This document shows positions 31,680 through 40,791 of a DNA stretch of 64,000 nucleotides, one piece after another (position 1 is the stretch's first letter; each line of letters begins with the position of its first letter). The DNA lies in NCBI RefSeq assembly GCF_027944115.1, contig NZ_JAPJZI010000001.1, forward strand, positions 2,728,001 through 2,792,000. Reading direction: 5' to 3'. The position numbers were made by a program, and so were the translations under genes. A model generated the notes under the pieces. That model ran no database searches, was not told the origin of the DNA, and was given only the letters and a program-made list of their open reading frames with translations. Source of the stretch: Hoeflea prorocentri. GTDB lineage: Bacteria; Pseudomonadota; Alphaproteobacteria; Rhizobiales; Rhizobiaceae.

Positions 31680-31789
31680 TTCAAGCCCCATTAGGTTCCT
31701 CGCATAGGCAACAGCCTTTCGGCGTCCCGGAGCGGATCAACGAGCCGCTTAACAATGCCGACCCCATTGCCAATCAGGAGACTTGAACC

Positions 31790-32437
31790 GTGAACCCGAA
31801 ATTTCCGCCCGATGCTGCGCCCATCAAACTCTTCAGAAATCCCAAATCCGGACATTGCCACCGTGTTGAACTGATGATGTCGCTCTTGGACGTACCCTAT
31901 GAGCCCGTCGATCTCGACATGATGAACGGCGCGCACAAGGCGCCCGACTATCTGAAAATCAACCCTCTCGGTCAGGTCCCCGCGATTGACGATAACGGCA
32001 CGACGCTTTCGGATTCCAACGGGATCGTCGCCTATCTGGTCGAAGCCTATGGGGATGATCACCCATGGACGGCGCAATCGCCGGTCGAGGCGGCCGAAAT
32101 CCAGCGTTGGCTTTCCATCGCTGCGAGCGAGATCGCCTCGGGGCCCTGCGCCGCGCGGCTGGTTACGCTGTTTGGCGCGCCGATCGACCACGAGGCTGCA
32201 AAAGCCAAGTCAAACGCGCTTTTTGAAGTCATGAACGAAGCGCTGGGCAACCGGACCTATCTTGTCGGTGAACGACTGACTATCGCCGATGTGGCCGGGT
32301 ACAGCTACATCGCCCACGCGCCGGAAGGCGGCGTCAGCCTTGAGCCCTACCCCGCCATCCGCGCGTGGCTCGCCCGCATCGAAGCGCATCCGCGTTTCGT
32401 CGGTATGGAAAAATCTCCGTTGCCGGAAGCCGTCTGA
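31790..32437 (+). CDS. glutathione S-transferase family protein
   Basis: 215 residues with a GTG start preceded by AGGAG at nine bases. The N-terminal thioredoxin fold (about 8-90) has NPKSGHCHRVELMM in place of the catalytic stretch, a conserved LGQVPAIDD and SDSNGIVAYL for glutathione binding. The C-terminal helical domain has LTIADVAGYSYI. It lies 11 bases upstream of a flavin-iron-sulfur fusion protein and is surely in the same transcript. Confidence 0.93.
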   Translation: MNPKFPPDAAPIKLFRNPKSGHCHRVELMMSLLDVPYEPVDLDMMNGAHKAPDYLKINPLGQVPAIDDNGTTLSDSNGIVAYLVEAYGDDHPWTAQSPVEAAEIQRWLSIAASEIASGPCAARLVTLFGAPIDHEAAKAKSNALFEVMNEALGNRTYLVGERLTIADVAGYSYIAHAPEGGVSLEPYPAIRAWLARIEAHPRFVGMEKSPLPEAV

Positions 32438-32448
32438 GGATCGATGCG

Positions 32449-34473
32449 ATGTCACATGACGGTACAGCCTTTCACCGGGGGGAATCTGCTGTTCAGGCAC
32501 GTGCAGGCGTGACGAAGGAATGGGCGGAACACGCCACCCCGTTTGTCCGTAAGGCCATGCCGGACCAGCATCGCGAATTTTTCGAAAACCTGGCGGTCCT
32601 GTTTCTTGGTCTGCTCGACGAACAAGGCAGGCCGTGGGCCATTCCCGCTTTCGGCGAACCCGGCTTTGCCCGCTCGCCCGACCCACGGCATCTGGTCCTT
32701 GATCATATACCGGCGATTGCCGGTTCCGGTTCCATCGGCCTTCAAACGGAACCGGGGTCTAAGGTCGGCCTTGTCGGTGTGGAGCTGCACACGAGGCGGC
32801 GCAACCGCATGAACGGGACGATAGCCTCGGCCGACGCGGCAGGCATGACAATCGCCGTCGATCAGAGCTACGGCAATTGCCCGCAGTGGATCCAGTCGCG
32901 CCAGCTTGATTGGGATTTGAGCAAGGCTTCCACACCAAATCCGATTTCCAATGGCGAGGCTTTCACGGACGAGGCAAAGGCGCTGATCGGGCGCGCCGAT
33001 ACGTTTTTTATCGCGTCCCGATCATCGCGCCTGTCGAACGATCCGCGCGACGGGGTTGATGCTTCACATAGGGGCGGGCGGCCCGGCTTTGTCCGAATCA
33101 ATGCCGACGACTCCCTCTCCTTTCCTGATTTTTCGGGCAACCGGTTCTTCAACACACTCGGCAATATCGAGGACGATGGCCGGGTTGGATTGTTCTTGCC
33201 TGATTTTGCCTCAGGCGAAGCGGTCTTCCTGACCGGACGCGCCGAGTTGGACTGGTCCTCGACGCGGGTTGCGAGCTTCCGTGGGGCCGAGCGCATCATC
33301 GATGTCAGGCCTGACAGGATCGTGCATGTCGAAAATGCCATTCCCTCCGGCGCCATGCTGATCCAGCAATGGCCCGTCCTTGCGGAAACGGGAATATGGG
33401 AACAACAACAGACCCGCGAACAAAGCGACGGGTTCCGCTCCTACCGGCTCGCCGGCATAAATCGTGAAAGCCAGACCATAACCTCTTTTGAGCTGGAGCC
33501 GACGGACGGCAGGCCGATCGCGCCCCACACGGCCGGTCAGTTCCTTCCCATGCGTTATGACGATCCGGAAACGGGTAGCCTAATTTCCCGTTCCTACACG
33601 ATCTCAAAGGCTCCCGGTTCAAAGACCTACCGGATCTCCGTAAAACGTGAGGAGTATGGTTTTTTCTCACGGCTCCTGCACGATGCCACGAAGCCGGGCG
33701 ATACGCTTGAGGTTGGCGCGCCATCGGGCGATTTCGTTCTTGACGACAGCGAAGATGCCATCGTCATGCTGTCTGCCGGTGTCGGGATCACGCCGATGAT
33801 CGCCATGCTGGACGGACAGATCCGCGCCGTTGAGGCCGGAGCGCGCCCCAGAGACATCTGGTTCATCCACAATACGCAGAATTCAGCAACGCACGCCTTC
33901 GCGGACTATCTGAGAGATGTCAGCGCAAAACACTCTTGGCTGCGCGTTATAACCTTGTACTCGCGTCCGCTGGACGTTGACCGGACAGGAAGCGCCTGTC
34001 AGGCCGAAGGTCGCTTCGACCCTGACATGCTGACTCAATGGCTGCCCTTTGGACGTTATCAGTTCTACCTGTGCGGACCGGACGGGTTCATGCGGGGGGT
34101 CCATAAGGGGCTTATAGAGTTCGGATTGAACCCGGACAGTATTCACTACGAGTTTTTCGGCTCGGGGACCTTGGATGACGCCGTCGACAATAGCGACCAA
34201 GCCCTTCCTGCGCGCTCGACGGTCACATTTGCCGCCTCGGATAAAAGCGTCACGTGGGCACCACAGGACGGGACTCTACTGGAAACGGCTGAAATGGCCG
34301 GCCTCCAGCCGAGCTATAACTGCCGATCCGGCAGATGCGGAACCTGTTCGACACGCCTTGTGTCCGGTGACGTGGTCTATACGCAGACACCGGCCGTCGA
34401 GCCAGCGGATGGTTCGGTGCTGATTTGCTGTTCCAAACCGGCTTCGGAGGAACCGGTTCTGCTGGATATGTAA
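32449..34473 (+). CDS. fusion of PNPOx-like flavin domain, ferredoxin-NADP reductase-type module and 2Fe-2S ferredoxin
   Basis: 674 residues from the ATG at 32449 (preceded by TGAGGA; an earlier in-frame start would overlap the GST gene). About 30-240: a pyridoxamine phosphate oxidase-like split-barrel flavin domain, with HREFFENLAVLFLG and GRPGFVRI segments. About 330-570: a ferredoxin reductase module with the FAD motif RSYT (381-384), a GVGITP NAD motif and CGPDGFM. About 585-674: a plant-type ferredoxin, cysteines C625, C630, C633 and C660/C661. NAD(P)H electrons could pass by FAD and the cluster to the N-terminal flavin site or to an outside partner. The reaction is unknown. Confidence 0.9.
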   Translation: MSHDGTAFHRGESAVQARAGVTKEWAEHATPFVRKAMPDQHREFFENLAVLFLGLLDEQGRPWAIPAFGEPGFARSPDPRHLVLDHIPAIAGSGSIGLQTEPGSKVGLVGVELHTRRRNRMNGTIASADAAGMTIAVDQSYGNCPQWIQSRQLDWDLSKASTPNPISNGEAFTDEAKALIGRADTFFIASRSSRLSNDPRDGVDASHRGGRPGFVRINADDSLSFPDFSGNRFFNTLGNIEDDGRVGLFLPDFASGEAVFLTGRAELDWSSTRVASFRGAERIIDVRPDRIVHVENAIPSGAMLIQQWPVLAETGIWEQQQTREQSDGFRSYRLAGINRESQTITSFELEPTDGRPIAPHTAGQFLPMRYDDPETGSLISRSYTISKAPGSKTYRISVKREEYGFFSRLLHDATKPGDTLEVGAPSGDFVLDDSEDAIVMLSAGVGITPMIAMLDGQIRAVEAGARPRDIWFIHNTQNSATHAFADYLRDVSAKHSWLRVITLYSRPLDVDRTGSACQAEGRFDPDMLTQWLPFGRYQFYLCGPDGFMRGVHKGLIEFGLNPDSIHYEFFGSGTLDDAVDNSDQALPARSTVTFAASDKSVTWAPQDGTLLETAEMAGLQPSYNCRSGRCGTCSTRLVSGDVVYTQTPAVEPADGSVLICCSKPASEEPVLLDM

Positions 34474-34508
34474 GACTTAGAAAATCCGTAATAAGCTTTG
34501 CCGTAGCG

Positions 34509-34518
34509 GAAACGTTTC
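34509..34518. promoter_or_regulatory. palindrome upstream of the Gfo/Idh/MocA gene
   Basis: A perfect 10-base palindrome GAAACGTTTC, 43 bases before the oxidoreductase start. The centre recalls LacI/GalR-type operators. A second hairpin-like repeat (34524-34547; TCAGTCGAT / ATTGACTGA, six-base loop) follows at once and may be a terminator of the fusion gene or a leader structure. Neither has a known binding protein in this window. Confidence 0.4.
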
Positions 34519-34561
34519 TGTATTCAGTCGATCCTCCGATTGACTGATCAAGGATGTTGTC

Positions 34562-35554
34562 GTGATCAACTGGGCAATATTGGGAACCGGCTTCATCTCG
34601 AACACGGTTGCCGAAGCTATCCGCCAAAGCAGCGGTTCCAACCTAGCCGCAGTTGCCGGGCGCTCGCGGGAAAGAGTCGAGGCCTTTGCCGCCGAGCAAG
34701 GCATTCCGAAGGCCTATTTCAACTATGACGACGCGCTTGCGGATAATGATATTGACGCCGTTTACATCGGCCTGCCGAACCATGCACATCTGCCGATGGT
34801 CAAACTGGCGGCAGCCGCCGGCAAGGCGATCCTGTCGGAAAAATCACTGACCACGACCTATGAGGACGCCGAGGAGCTTATCGCCTGCGTTAAGGCCCAC
34901 GATACGTTCTTCGTCGAGGGTCTGATGTATCTCAGCCATCCGCTCTATCCGCAGGTCGAGCGGCTCTTGGGAGACGAGCGTCTTGGTGCAATCCGCTCCG
35001 TCAACGGCTTTTATGCGGCCAATATCAAGGATGTCGCCAACCCGGCAGGTGGTGGAACGCTCTACAATCTCGGCTGTTATCCCGCTTCCCTGCTGCAATT
35101 CGTGGTCCAGCGAGCCTTTGGAGAAGAGGCTTTTTCAAGGCGGCGGATCACCGCGGTCGGAAACCGTGACACAGACGGCAATATTTGTGATGCCGCGGTG
35201 TCGGCGCGGTTCGAGAACGGGGTTCACGCAACGCTCCAGTCAACCGACAGCTACGGTATGCATCATGGTTTCGAGGTGATCGGTGAGAACGGGACGCTCA
35301 CATTCAGGACGAACCCTTGGCTGCCGGTTGCGGGCGATAATATCCTGGAGATCAAGGAACACGGTGCATCGCCCGAGCGCATTGAACTGCCCGCTGAACA
35401 CGATGCTTTTTACTACCAAATCATGATGGTTGAAGACTGCCTCAAGCGCGGCGCAAAGCAGGCGGACCGCCCCTCACCCCGCTGGACGGATTCGCTGGAG
35501 ATCATGCGTTTCCTGACCGATTGGGAACAGGCTGCAAAATCTACTGTATCCTGA
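34562..35554 (+). CDS. Gfo/Idh/MocA family NAD(P)-dependent oxidoreductase
   Basis: 330 residues with a GTG start (SD AAGGAT seven bases away). N-terminal Rossmann fold with ILGTGFIS and the conserved GLPNHAHLPMV; the catalytic-loop motif is EKS rather than the usual EKP. The C-terminal alpha/beta domain includes GGGTLYNLGCYP. The family oxidises sugars or inositols, or acts on diverse ketones. Its 3' end overlaps the gntR 3' end by 14 bases on the other strand, so it need not share function with the hydantoinase operon. Confidence 0.9.
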   Translation: MINWAILGTGFISNTVAEAIRQSSGSNLAAVAGRSRERVEAFAAEQGIPKAYFNYDDALADNDIDAVYIGLPNHAHLPMVKLAAAAGKAILSEKSLTTTYEDAEELIACVKAHDTFFVEGLMYLSHPLYPQVERLLGDERLGAIRSVNGFYAANIKDVANPAGGGTLYNLGCYPASLLQFVVQRAFGEEAFSRRRITAVGNRDTDGNICDAAVSARFENGVHATLQSTDSYGMHHGFEVIGENGTLTFRTNPWLPVAGDNILEIKEHGASPERIELPAEHDAFYYQIMMVEDCLKRGAKQADRPSPRWTDSLEIMRFLTDWEQAAKSTVS

Positions 35555-36260
35555 CATCCGTGCGGATGTGAAAACGCTGCGGATCGAAGATCGCGGACGA
35601 TACTTCCAGCAAGTTGTCGTCGGCGTCATAAAGACCCGCGCGAATGTGGATTGCCGGATCGCCTGCCTTGAGACCCATCGCCTTGGCTGGCTCTTCCGGA
35701 CAGCCGATGGCGAAGACGCGCTGGTCGACCCGGGCCACCTTGATATCGAAGGTCTCCTCAATAACGCTGAACACTGAACCGACCTCAGTACCGAGGGCCG
35801 GCTCGATCCCGGCATATTGTCCCGTCACGTAGATCTGCGACCAGTTAAACGGCAGGTCCTTTTCGTCCAGATGCCGGGTTCCGGTGATCTCCAGCCAGAA
35901 ACCGGTAACACTTTCCTGGCCTTCAAGCAGCGCCACATCCCTTGTCTTCACGTTCCGGGTCCCGCTGATACGCAGCTTGGTATCGCGCCCGAGGCTGAGG
36001 ACATCGTTAAGGCCACCGGTGACCATGCGGAAGCGGTTTGCGGGCTTGTCGGCGATAACGCGGGTGCCGGAACGTTTCTTGCGCTCAAGGATGCCCTTTT
36101 CATGCAGGCTGGCATAGGCAAGCCGCAAGGTCGACCGGCTTATGCCAAGCTGGCTTGCCATTTCATCCTCCTTGGGCAGTTGCGTACCGACCGGCCAGAT
36201 ACCCGTCTGGATGCGCTGGAGGATGTCGTGCTCGACACGCACATAAAGCGAATTGCTCAT
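35541..36260 (-). CDS. GntR/HutC family transcriptional regulator (UTRA domain)
   Basis: 239 residues from the ATG at 36260, which overlaps the dctM stop as ATGA. A 70-residue longer version would lie inside dctM and is rejected. Winged helix at about 1-70 (LPKEDEMASQLGISRSTLR) and a UTRA ligand-binding domain at about 95-235. As the last gene of the hyuAB-dctPQM operon it probably senses the imported substrate or its product and represses the operon. A GTAC-GTAC palindrome at the operon promoter fits the GT-N-AC style of GntR operators. Confidence 0.9.
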   Translation of the reverse strand: MSNSLYVRVEHDILQRIQTGIWPVGTQLPKEDEMASQLGISRSTLRLAYASLHEKGILERKKRSGTRVIADKPANRFRMVTGGLNDVLSLGRDTKLRISGTRNVKTRDVALLEGQESVTGFWLEITGTRHLDEKDLPFNWSQIYVTGQYAGIEPALGTEVGSVFSVIEETFDIKVARVDQRVFAIGCPEEPAKAMGLKAGDPAIHIRAGLYDADDNLLEVSSAIFDPQRFHIRTDVRIQ

Positions 36261-37546
36261 TGCATGGTTCCCGGGAGCCACAAAGCGATCTGAGGAACAA
36301 GCGCCAGAAGCAACGCAAATGCAAGAAGAATGAAGAAAAACGGTATGGCGGCGCGGGCGATTGCGCCAATGCTTTCGCCCGTCTGGGACTGGATGACAAA
36401 GAGGTTGAAGCCGATCGGCGGCGTGATCTGCGATATCTCGACCGCGACCACAACAAAAACGCCAAACCAAATGGGATCGTAACCCGCTGCCGTAACCAAA
36501 GGCAGGGTGATCGGCAGCGTCATGACGATGATCGAGGTTCCATCAAGGAACATGCCGATGATCACGTAAAAAACGAGCAGGACGGCAATAAGCGCCATGG
36601 GCGACAGGCCGAAAGCGGCGATCTGCTCCGCAATCGCCTTGGGGATTCCCAGAAAGCCAAAGGCGGCGTTGAGCAGCGCGGCGCCCATAATAATCAAGCC
36701 GATCATCGCACTGGTGCGGACCGCGCGGCGCCCCGCGCTGATCATTGCGGACAAGGAAAACCGCCGCATCAATATTGCAATGATGAGCGCGCCGAGAACA
36801 CCGACGGCAGCGAGCTCCGTCGGGCTGGCAAGGCCGAGATAGAGTGAGCCCATGATTCCGGCAATCAGCCCGACCAGCGGGCCGATCTGCTTGAGCGCCA
36901 TGAGCCGGTCCGACCAGGTCGGCCGATCGATCTGCGGCTGGGAACGGGTGATTGTCTGATGTGCGGCGATATAGGCCATGTAGAGCACTGCGAGGCAGAA
37001 GCCCGGAACAACCCCGGCCACAAAGAGTTCGAGAATGGATTGCTCGGCGACAACCCCGTAGATGATCATGATGATCGAGGGCGGAATAAGGAATCCGAGC
37101 GTGCCGGCGCCCGCGAGCGATCCCATCGCCAGGCGGCGATCATATCCATGCGCTGCAAGCTCGGGCAACGTCACGCGCCCGACAATGGCCGTGGTGGCGG
37201 CAGAAGACCCGGAAACGGCTGCAAAGAGCGTTGAACCGGCGACATTGACATGCAGCAGGCCACCCGGCAGACGGCCCACCCAGGGCGCGAGGCCTGAAAA
37301 GAGGGAGCGGCCGAGGCGGGCGGACACCAATATCTCGCTCATCAGGATGAAGAGAGGCAGGGACAGAAGTTCGAGCGCCGTGACCGAACCCCAGATCACC
37401 TTGCCGGCAAAGATGTCCATCGGGATGTTGGGTTTGAACACCGACAGCAGGATGTATCCGGTGGCAAACAGAGACAGGCCGATCCAGACCGACGATCCGA
37501 GAAGGCCGACAAACAGCAGTGCTGCGACAAGTCCGATCTCAAGCAT
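36257..37546 (-). CDS. TRAP transporter large permease subunit (DctM)
   Basis: 429 residues from the ATG at 37546, which overlaps the dctQ stop by 8 bases. About 12 membrane helices typical of DctM, with AGAGTLGFLIPPSIIMIIYG and GMFLDGTSIIVMTLPITLP signatures. It is the sodium-coupled transport channel of a tripartite ATP-independent transporter. Its stop overlaps the gntR start. The substrate is most likely the ring compound attacked by HyuAB. Confidence 0.94.
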   Translation of the reverse strand: MLEIGLVAALLFVGLLGSSVWIGLSLFATGYILLSVFKPNIPMDIFAGKVIWGSVTALELLSLPLFILMSEILVSARLGRSLFSGLAPWVGRLPGGLLHVNVAGSTLFAAVSGSSAATTAIVGRVTLPELAAHGYDRRLAMGSLAGAGTLGFLIPPSIIMIIYGVVAEQSILELFVAGVVPGFCLAVLYMAYIAAHQTITRSQPQIDRPTWSDRLMALKQIGPLVGLIAGIMGSLYLGLASPTELAAVGVLGALIIAILMRRFSLSAMISAGRRAVRTSAMIGLIIMGAALLNAAFGFLGIPKAIAEQIAAFGLSPMALIAVLLVFYVIIGMFLDGTSIIVMTLPITLPLVTAAGYDPIWFGVFVVVAVEISQITPPIGFNLFVIQSQTGESIGAIARAAIPFFFILLAFALLLALVPQIALWLPGTMQ

Positions 37547-38072
37547 CAGCTGTCTCCTGCGCAAGGGCGTCCGCGTCACGGTCCTCATAGTCGCGCCCGG
37601 TCCATCGGCGGATCAGACGCGCCAGCAGATCAAACCAGAGTTGAATAGCACCGATAAGAAGAATGACCTGCGGCACCGCCAGCGGCGTTCTGACGACGGT
37701 GGCCGAGACAAGACCGCGTGAATAGGAAGACCAGAATGCGTCAGCTAGGGAGACGCCGATGGCCGCAACGACGATCAAGGCGATCACATTGGCAAAGGCG
37801 TCAATCATGCGTGCTGCCTTTGGGGAAACGGCTTCCAGAACCAGAGAGACGCGCACATGGGTCGCGGTCCTGATCGCCCTGCCGGAGGCCAGCATGAAGA
37901 CGGAGGCCATGGCAAAGGTGCTGTATTCCCACGAATAGGGAAGGCTTTGCGCAAGAAAGCCGCGGGCAAACACCTCCGCCAGCATCAAGGCGCCGAAGCC
38001 GTAAATGAGAAAGACGGCGCACCCTTCAAGCAGGCGGGAACTGGCGTCTACTGTTTTTAGGAAACGGTCCAT
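37539..38072 (-). CDS. TRAP transporter small permease subunit (DctQ)
   Basis: 177 residues from the ATG at 38072 (AAGG six bases before it). Four membrane helices, with a SGRAIRTATHVRVSLV segment typical of DctQ between helices 2 and 3. A longer in-frame version passing through the hairpin upstream is unlikely. It couples the binding protein to DctM. The dctM start lies inside its last codons. Confidence 0.92.
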   Translation of the reverse strand: MDRFLKTVDASSRLLEGCAVFLIYGFGALMLAEVFARGFLAQSLPYSWEYSTFAMASVFMLASGRAIRTATHVRVSLVLEAVSPKAARMIDAFANVIALIVVAAIGVSLADAFWSSYSRGLVSATVVRTPLAVPQVILLIGAIQLWFDLLARLIRRWTGRDYEDRDADALAQETADA

Positions 38073-38082
38073 GGCGAGCCTT

Positions 38083-38110
38083 CCGGGGCCGGACAGATTG
38101 CCGGCCCCGG
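38083..38110 (-). terminator. strong hairpin between dctP and dctQ
   Basis: A perfect ten-base stem CCGGGGCCGG / CCGGCCCCGG with an eight-base loop, 9 bases after the dctP stop and 10 bases before the dctQ start. In operons of binding-protein transporters such hairpins protect the binding-protein mRNA 3' end or reduce read-through, giving more binding protein than permease. No T run follows. Confidence 0.65.
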
Positions 38111-38119
38111 CAGTGTCGG

Positions 38120-39112
38120 CTATTTGCCGAGTTTGGCGGAATAGGAGTCGATGATGGCCTGCGCATCCGGGTTCTTGGCGATGTAGTCGGCCCACATGGC
38201 CTTGCCTGCCTCGGCCATCTTGGCCTTCAACGACGCATCGGCCTCATTCACCGTCATGCCATTTTCCTCAAGGATCGCGATTTTGCCACTGTCTTCAGCG
38301 GCAGAGACAGCCCAGAACTCGGCTTCCATCTTGTCGGCCAGTCCCTCGATGATTTCCCGTTCCTGATCGCTCAACGCGTTCCAGGCGTCAAGGTTCACGG
38401 TCACCGCATCCGATGACGTGCTCCAGTTCAGCGGATTGAAGTGGCTGGTAAACTGCCAGAGCTTTCCGTCCACACCTGAAGAGGATGAGGTCGCCGCGCC
38501 GTCAATCGTGCCGGCCGCCGCAGCAGCGGCGACATCGCCCCAGGGCATTTCGAGCGGCGCAGCACCGAGTTTATCAAGGAATTCGAAGCTTGCCGCATTG
38601 AACGCACGAATGCGCTGGCCGGACATGTCATCGGCACTGACGACCGCCTGCTTGGTGTAGACGCCCGGGCTTGGCCAGGGAACGTAGTAGAGGATCTTCT
38701 GATTGTGCTTGGCGGCAATCTCGTCAAAGGTCGGGCCGGCCACCTCCAGAAACGCTTTCATCTCATCCTGTCCCTGAATGAGATAGGGTAAGGTATCCAT
38801 AGACAGAAGCGGCTCGCCGCTCGCACCGGCCTGCAGGAAAAGCAGCATATCGGCCATCTGGACAATACCGTTCTCAACGGCCGACATCTTCTCGGTAATC
38901 TTGACGCCGATTTCACCGCCCACATGGACCGTAATGTCCACTGACCCGTCGGTTGCTTCACGCACCGCGTCGGCAAAGGCCATGGCATTCTTGGCATGGA
39001 AGTTCGACGCCGGCCATGCCGTCGACAGGTCCCATTTGGTTTCTGCAAAGGCCATTGATGTGCTCAGGGCCAGACCGAGGCCGGCCGCAGCAAGTTTTGT
39101 CATGGTTTTCAT
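38120..39112 (-). CDS. TRAP transporter substrate-binding protein (DctP)
   Basis: 330 residues with a clear signal peptide (about 1-23, ending in AFA). DctP features include KTAVxA-like YTKQAVVSADDMSGQRIRAF, a GVDGKLWQF segment and a conserved AGTIDGAATS region. It should bind the substrate in the periplasm and hand it to DctQM. Its start overlaps the hyuB stop by 4 bases. The ligand cannot be fixed from sequence; the hydantoinase genes suggest a small ring amide or N-carbamoyl acid. Confidence 0.93.
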   Translation of the reverse strand: MKTMTKLAAAGLGLALSTSMAFAETKWDLSTAWPASNFHAKNAMAFADAVREATDGSVDITVHVGGEIGVKITEKMSAVENGIVQMADMLLFLQAGASGEPLLSMDTLPYLIQGQDEMKAFLEVAGPTFDEIAAKHNQKILYYVPWPSPGVYTKQAVVSADDMSGQRIRAFNAASFEFLDKLGAAPLEMPWGDVAAAAAAGTIDGAATSSSSGVDGKLWQFTSHFNPLNWSTSSDAVTVNLDAWNALSDQEREIIEGLADKMEAEFWAVSAAEDSGKIAILEENGMTVNEADASLKAKMAEAGKAMWADYIAKNPDAQAIIDSYSAKLGK

Positions 39113-40791
39113 GGTTCAGTTCCTCCAGTTGGATTCTTGAATTGATAGAGTTTTTGGGCCATCTCCTCGCTGACCAAATCGTGGGCGAGATCGCGTTTGA
39201 GCGCCTCTCTGTCCCGGTTTTCCGGGTTGCCAAACCCGCCACCGCCGGGGGTGTGCAGGATCAGCCGCGCACCCGGCGGGATCTGATAAAGACCCTTGTC
39301 GACGACCACCGTGCCGTCGCTGATTTCAACGCGCCCCTTTGCCCCGCCGAGACCGCCCGATCGACCTGAGGGTGACGTGGTGAGACGCTCAAATGCCGCG
39401 GCAGAAAGGGTCAGAGCCTCGCGATGCCGCGCCGATATCTCCATGGTTTGCCCGAGGCCGCCGCGATATTGCCCGGCTCCGCCGCTGTCTGTGGTCAGTT
39501 CCTTGCGATGATAGACGAGCGGTGCCGACGTCTCGGCAATCTCGACGGGAACGGAGCCGACTCCGGAGGGAAATGCCGTCGTCGACAGGCCGTCGCATCC
39601 CGGCCGCGCGCCCATGCCGCCAAGTGCAACGTTGAGCGAAGAAAACGGTTGCTCATTGTTTCCCGAGATCGACATGGTCCACAGCGCACCGGAACTTTCG
39701 GCCAGAACGTTCTGCGGCAAGGCTTCTGCCAGACAGCCGAGCACAAGATCGGGCAAAGCCTGGCCAATTACGTGCCGTGCGGTTACCGGCGCCGGCCTTT
39801 CGGCGCTGACCACGAGCCCTGGCGGGGCAGTCACCGTCACCGGTTTGAGCGAGGCCGCATTGTTCGGGATATCGCCGGCAAGCAAAGCACGGATGCCAAA
39901 AGACGCATAGGCAATCGAATAGTTCAGCGGACAGTTGATGCCGCGTTCGACGGCTGGCGACGACCCGCCAAGGTCCACGGAAATCCGGTCTCCGTCGACC
40001 TGCAAGGAGGCGCGCAGCACAATCGGGCTGTCGTAGCCATCCAGCGTCAGGACATTTTCATAGTGCCCATCGGGAACCCGCGCTATGGCTTCGCGCATGC
40101 CGCGACTTGATTTGTCGAAGATGAAATCCGTGATGGTTTCCAGCGACCGGTAGCCGAACTCCTGCATCAGCTCGCACAGCCTTGCCGCGCCGGTGTCGTT
40201 GCAACTCAGGAGCGACAGGATATCGCCCCGCGCCTCCTTCGGCACACGGGAGTTCGCCGTGACGATGCCAAGGATATCTTCATTAAGCTCGGTTCCCCGG
40301 CGCAGTTTCGACACCGGGACAACGACGCCTTCTTCGAAGACCGACCGTGCTTCCGCAGACCATCCGAGGCCGCCCACATCGACCACATGGCTGGTGGAGG
40401 CCAGAAACCCGACAAGGTTTCCTTCAAAGAACGCCGGCGTGACAACGACGAAGTCAAAGACATGGCCAGCGCCCAGCCAAGGGTCGTTGGTCATCAGAAC
40501 ATCGCCCGGCTGCAGGGAGGCAGCAGGTATTCTGTCCAGCATGAGACGAACGGATTCGGCCATTGTGTTGACATGACCGGGTGTTCCCGTCACGGCCTGC
40601 GCCAGCATCTCGCCATCAGCGTTGAACACACCGGCAGACAAGTCCCCCGCCTCGCGCACAATCGGCCCGAAGGCGAGACGCATAAGGACACTTGCCTGCT
40701 CCTCGCAAACCGAGATCAACCGGTTCCAGACCACGTTGAGTGCGATGATCTCGCTGTCAGAAAAGCGCCTGCGGTGATGGGCTGCATTCAT
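39109..40791 (-). CDS. hyuB: hydantoinase B/oxoprolinase family protein
   Basis: A 560-residue HyuB subunit: MTNDPWLGAGH, ISVDLGGSSPAVERGINCPLNYS, and the C-terminal GGAGQYRGGLGQ and TPGGGGFGNP motifs. It works with HyuA as an ATP-dependent ring-opening amidase on hydantoins, N-methylhydantoin, 5-oxoproline or related rings. Its ends overlap hyuA and dctP by 4 bases each, showing a tightly coupled operon. Confidence 0.93.
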   Translation of the reverse strand: MNAAHHRRRFSDSEIIALNVVWNRLISVCEEQASVLMRLAFGPIVREAGDLSAGVFNADGEMLAQAVTGTPGHVNTMAESVRLMLDRIPAASLQPGDVLMTNDPWLGAGHVFDFVVVTPAFFEGNLVGFLASTSHVVDVGGLGWSAEARSVFEEGVVVPVSKLRRGTELNEDILGIVTANSRVPKEARGDILSLLSCNDTGAARLCELMQEFGYRSLETITDFIFDKSSRGMREAIARVPDGHYENVLTLDGYDSPIVLRASLQVDGDRISVDLGGSSPAVERGINCPLNYSIAYASFGIRALLAGDIPNNAASLKPVTVTAPPGLVVSAERPAPVTARHVIGQALPDLVLGCLAEALPQNVLAESSGALWTMSISGNNEQPFSSLNVALGGMGARPGCDGLSTTAFPSGVGSVPVEIAETSAPLVYHRKELTTDSGGAGQYRGGLGQTMEISARHREALTLSAAAFERLTTSPSGRSGGLGGAKGRVEISDGTVVVDKGLYQIPPGARLILHTPGGGGFGNPENRDREALKRDLAHDLVSEEMAQKLYQFKNPTGGTEP

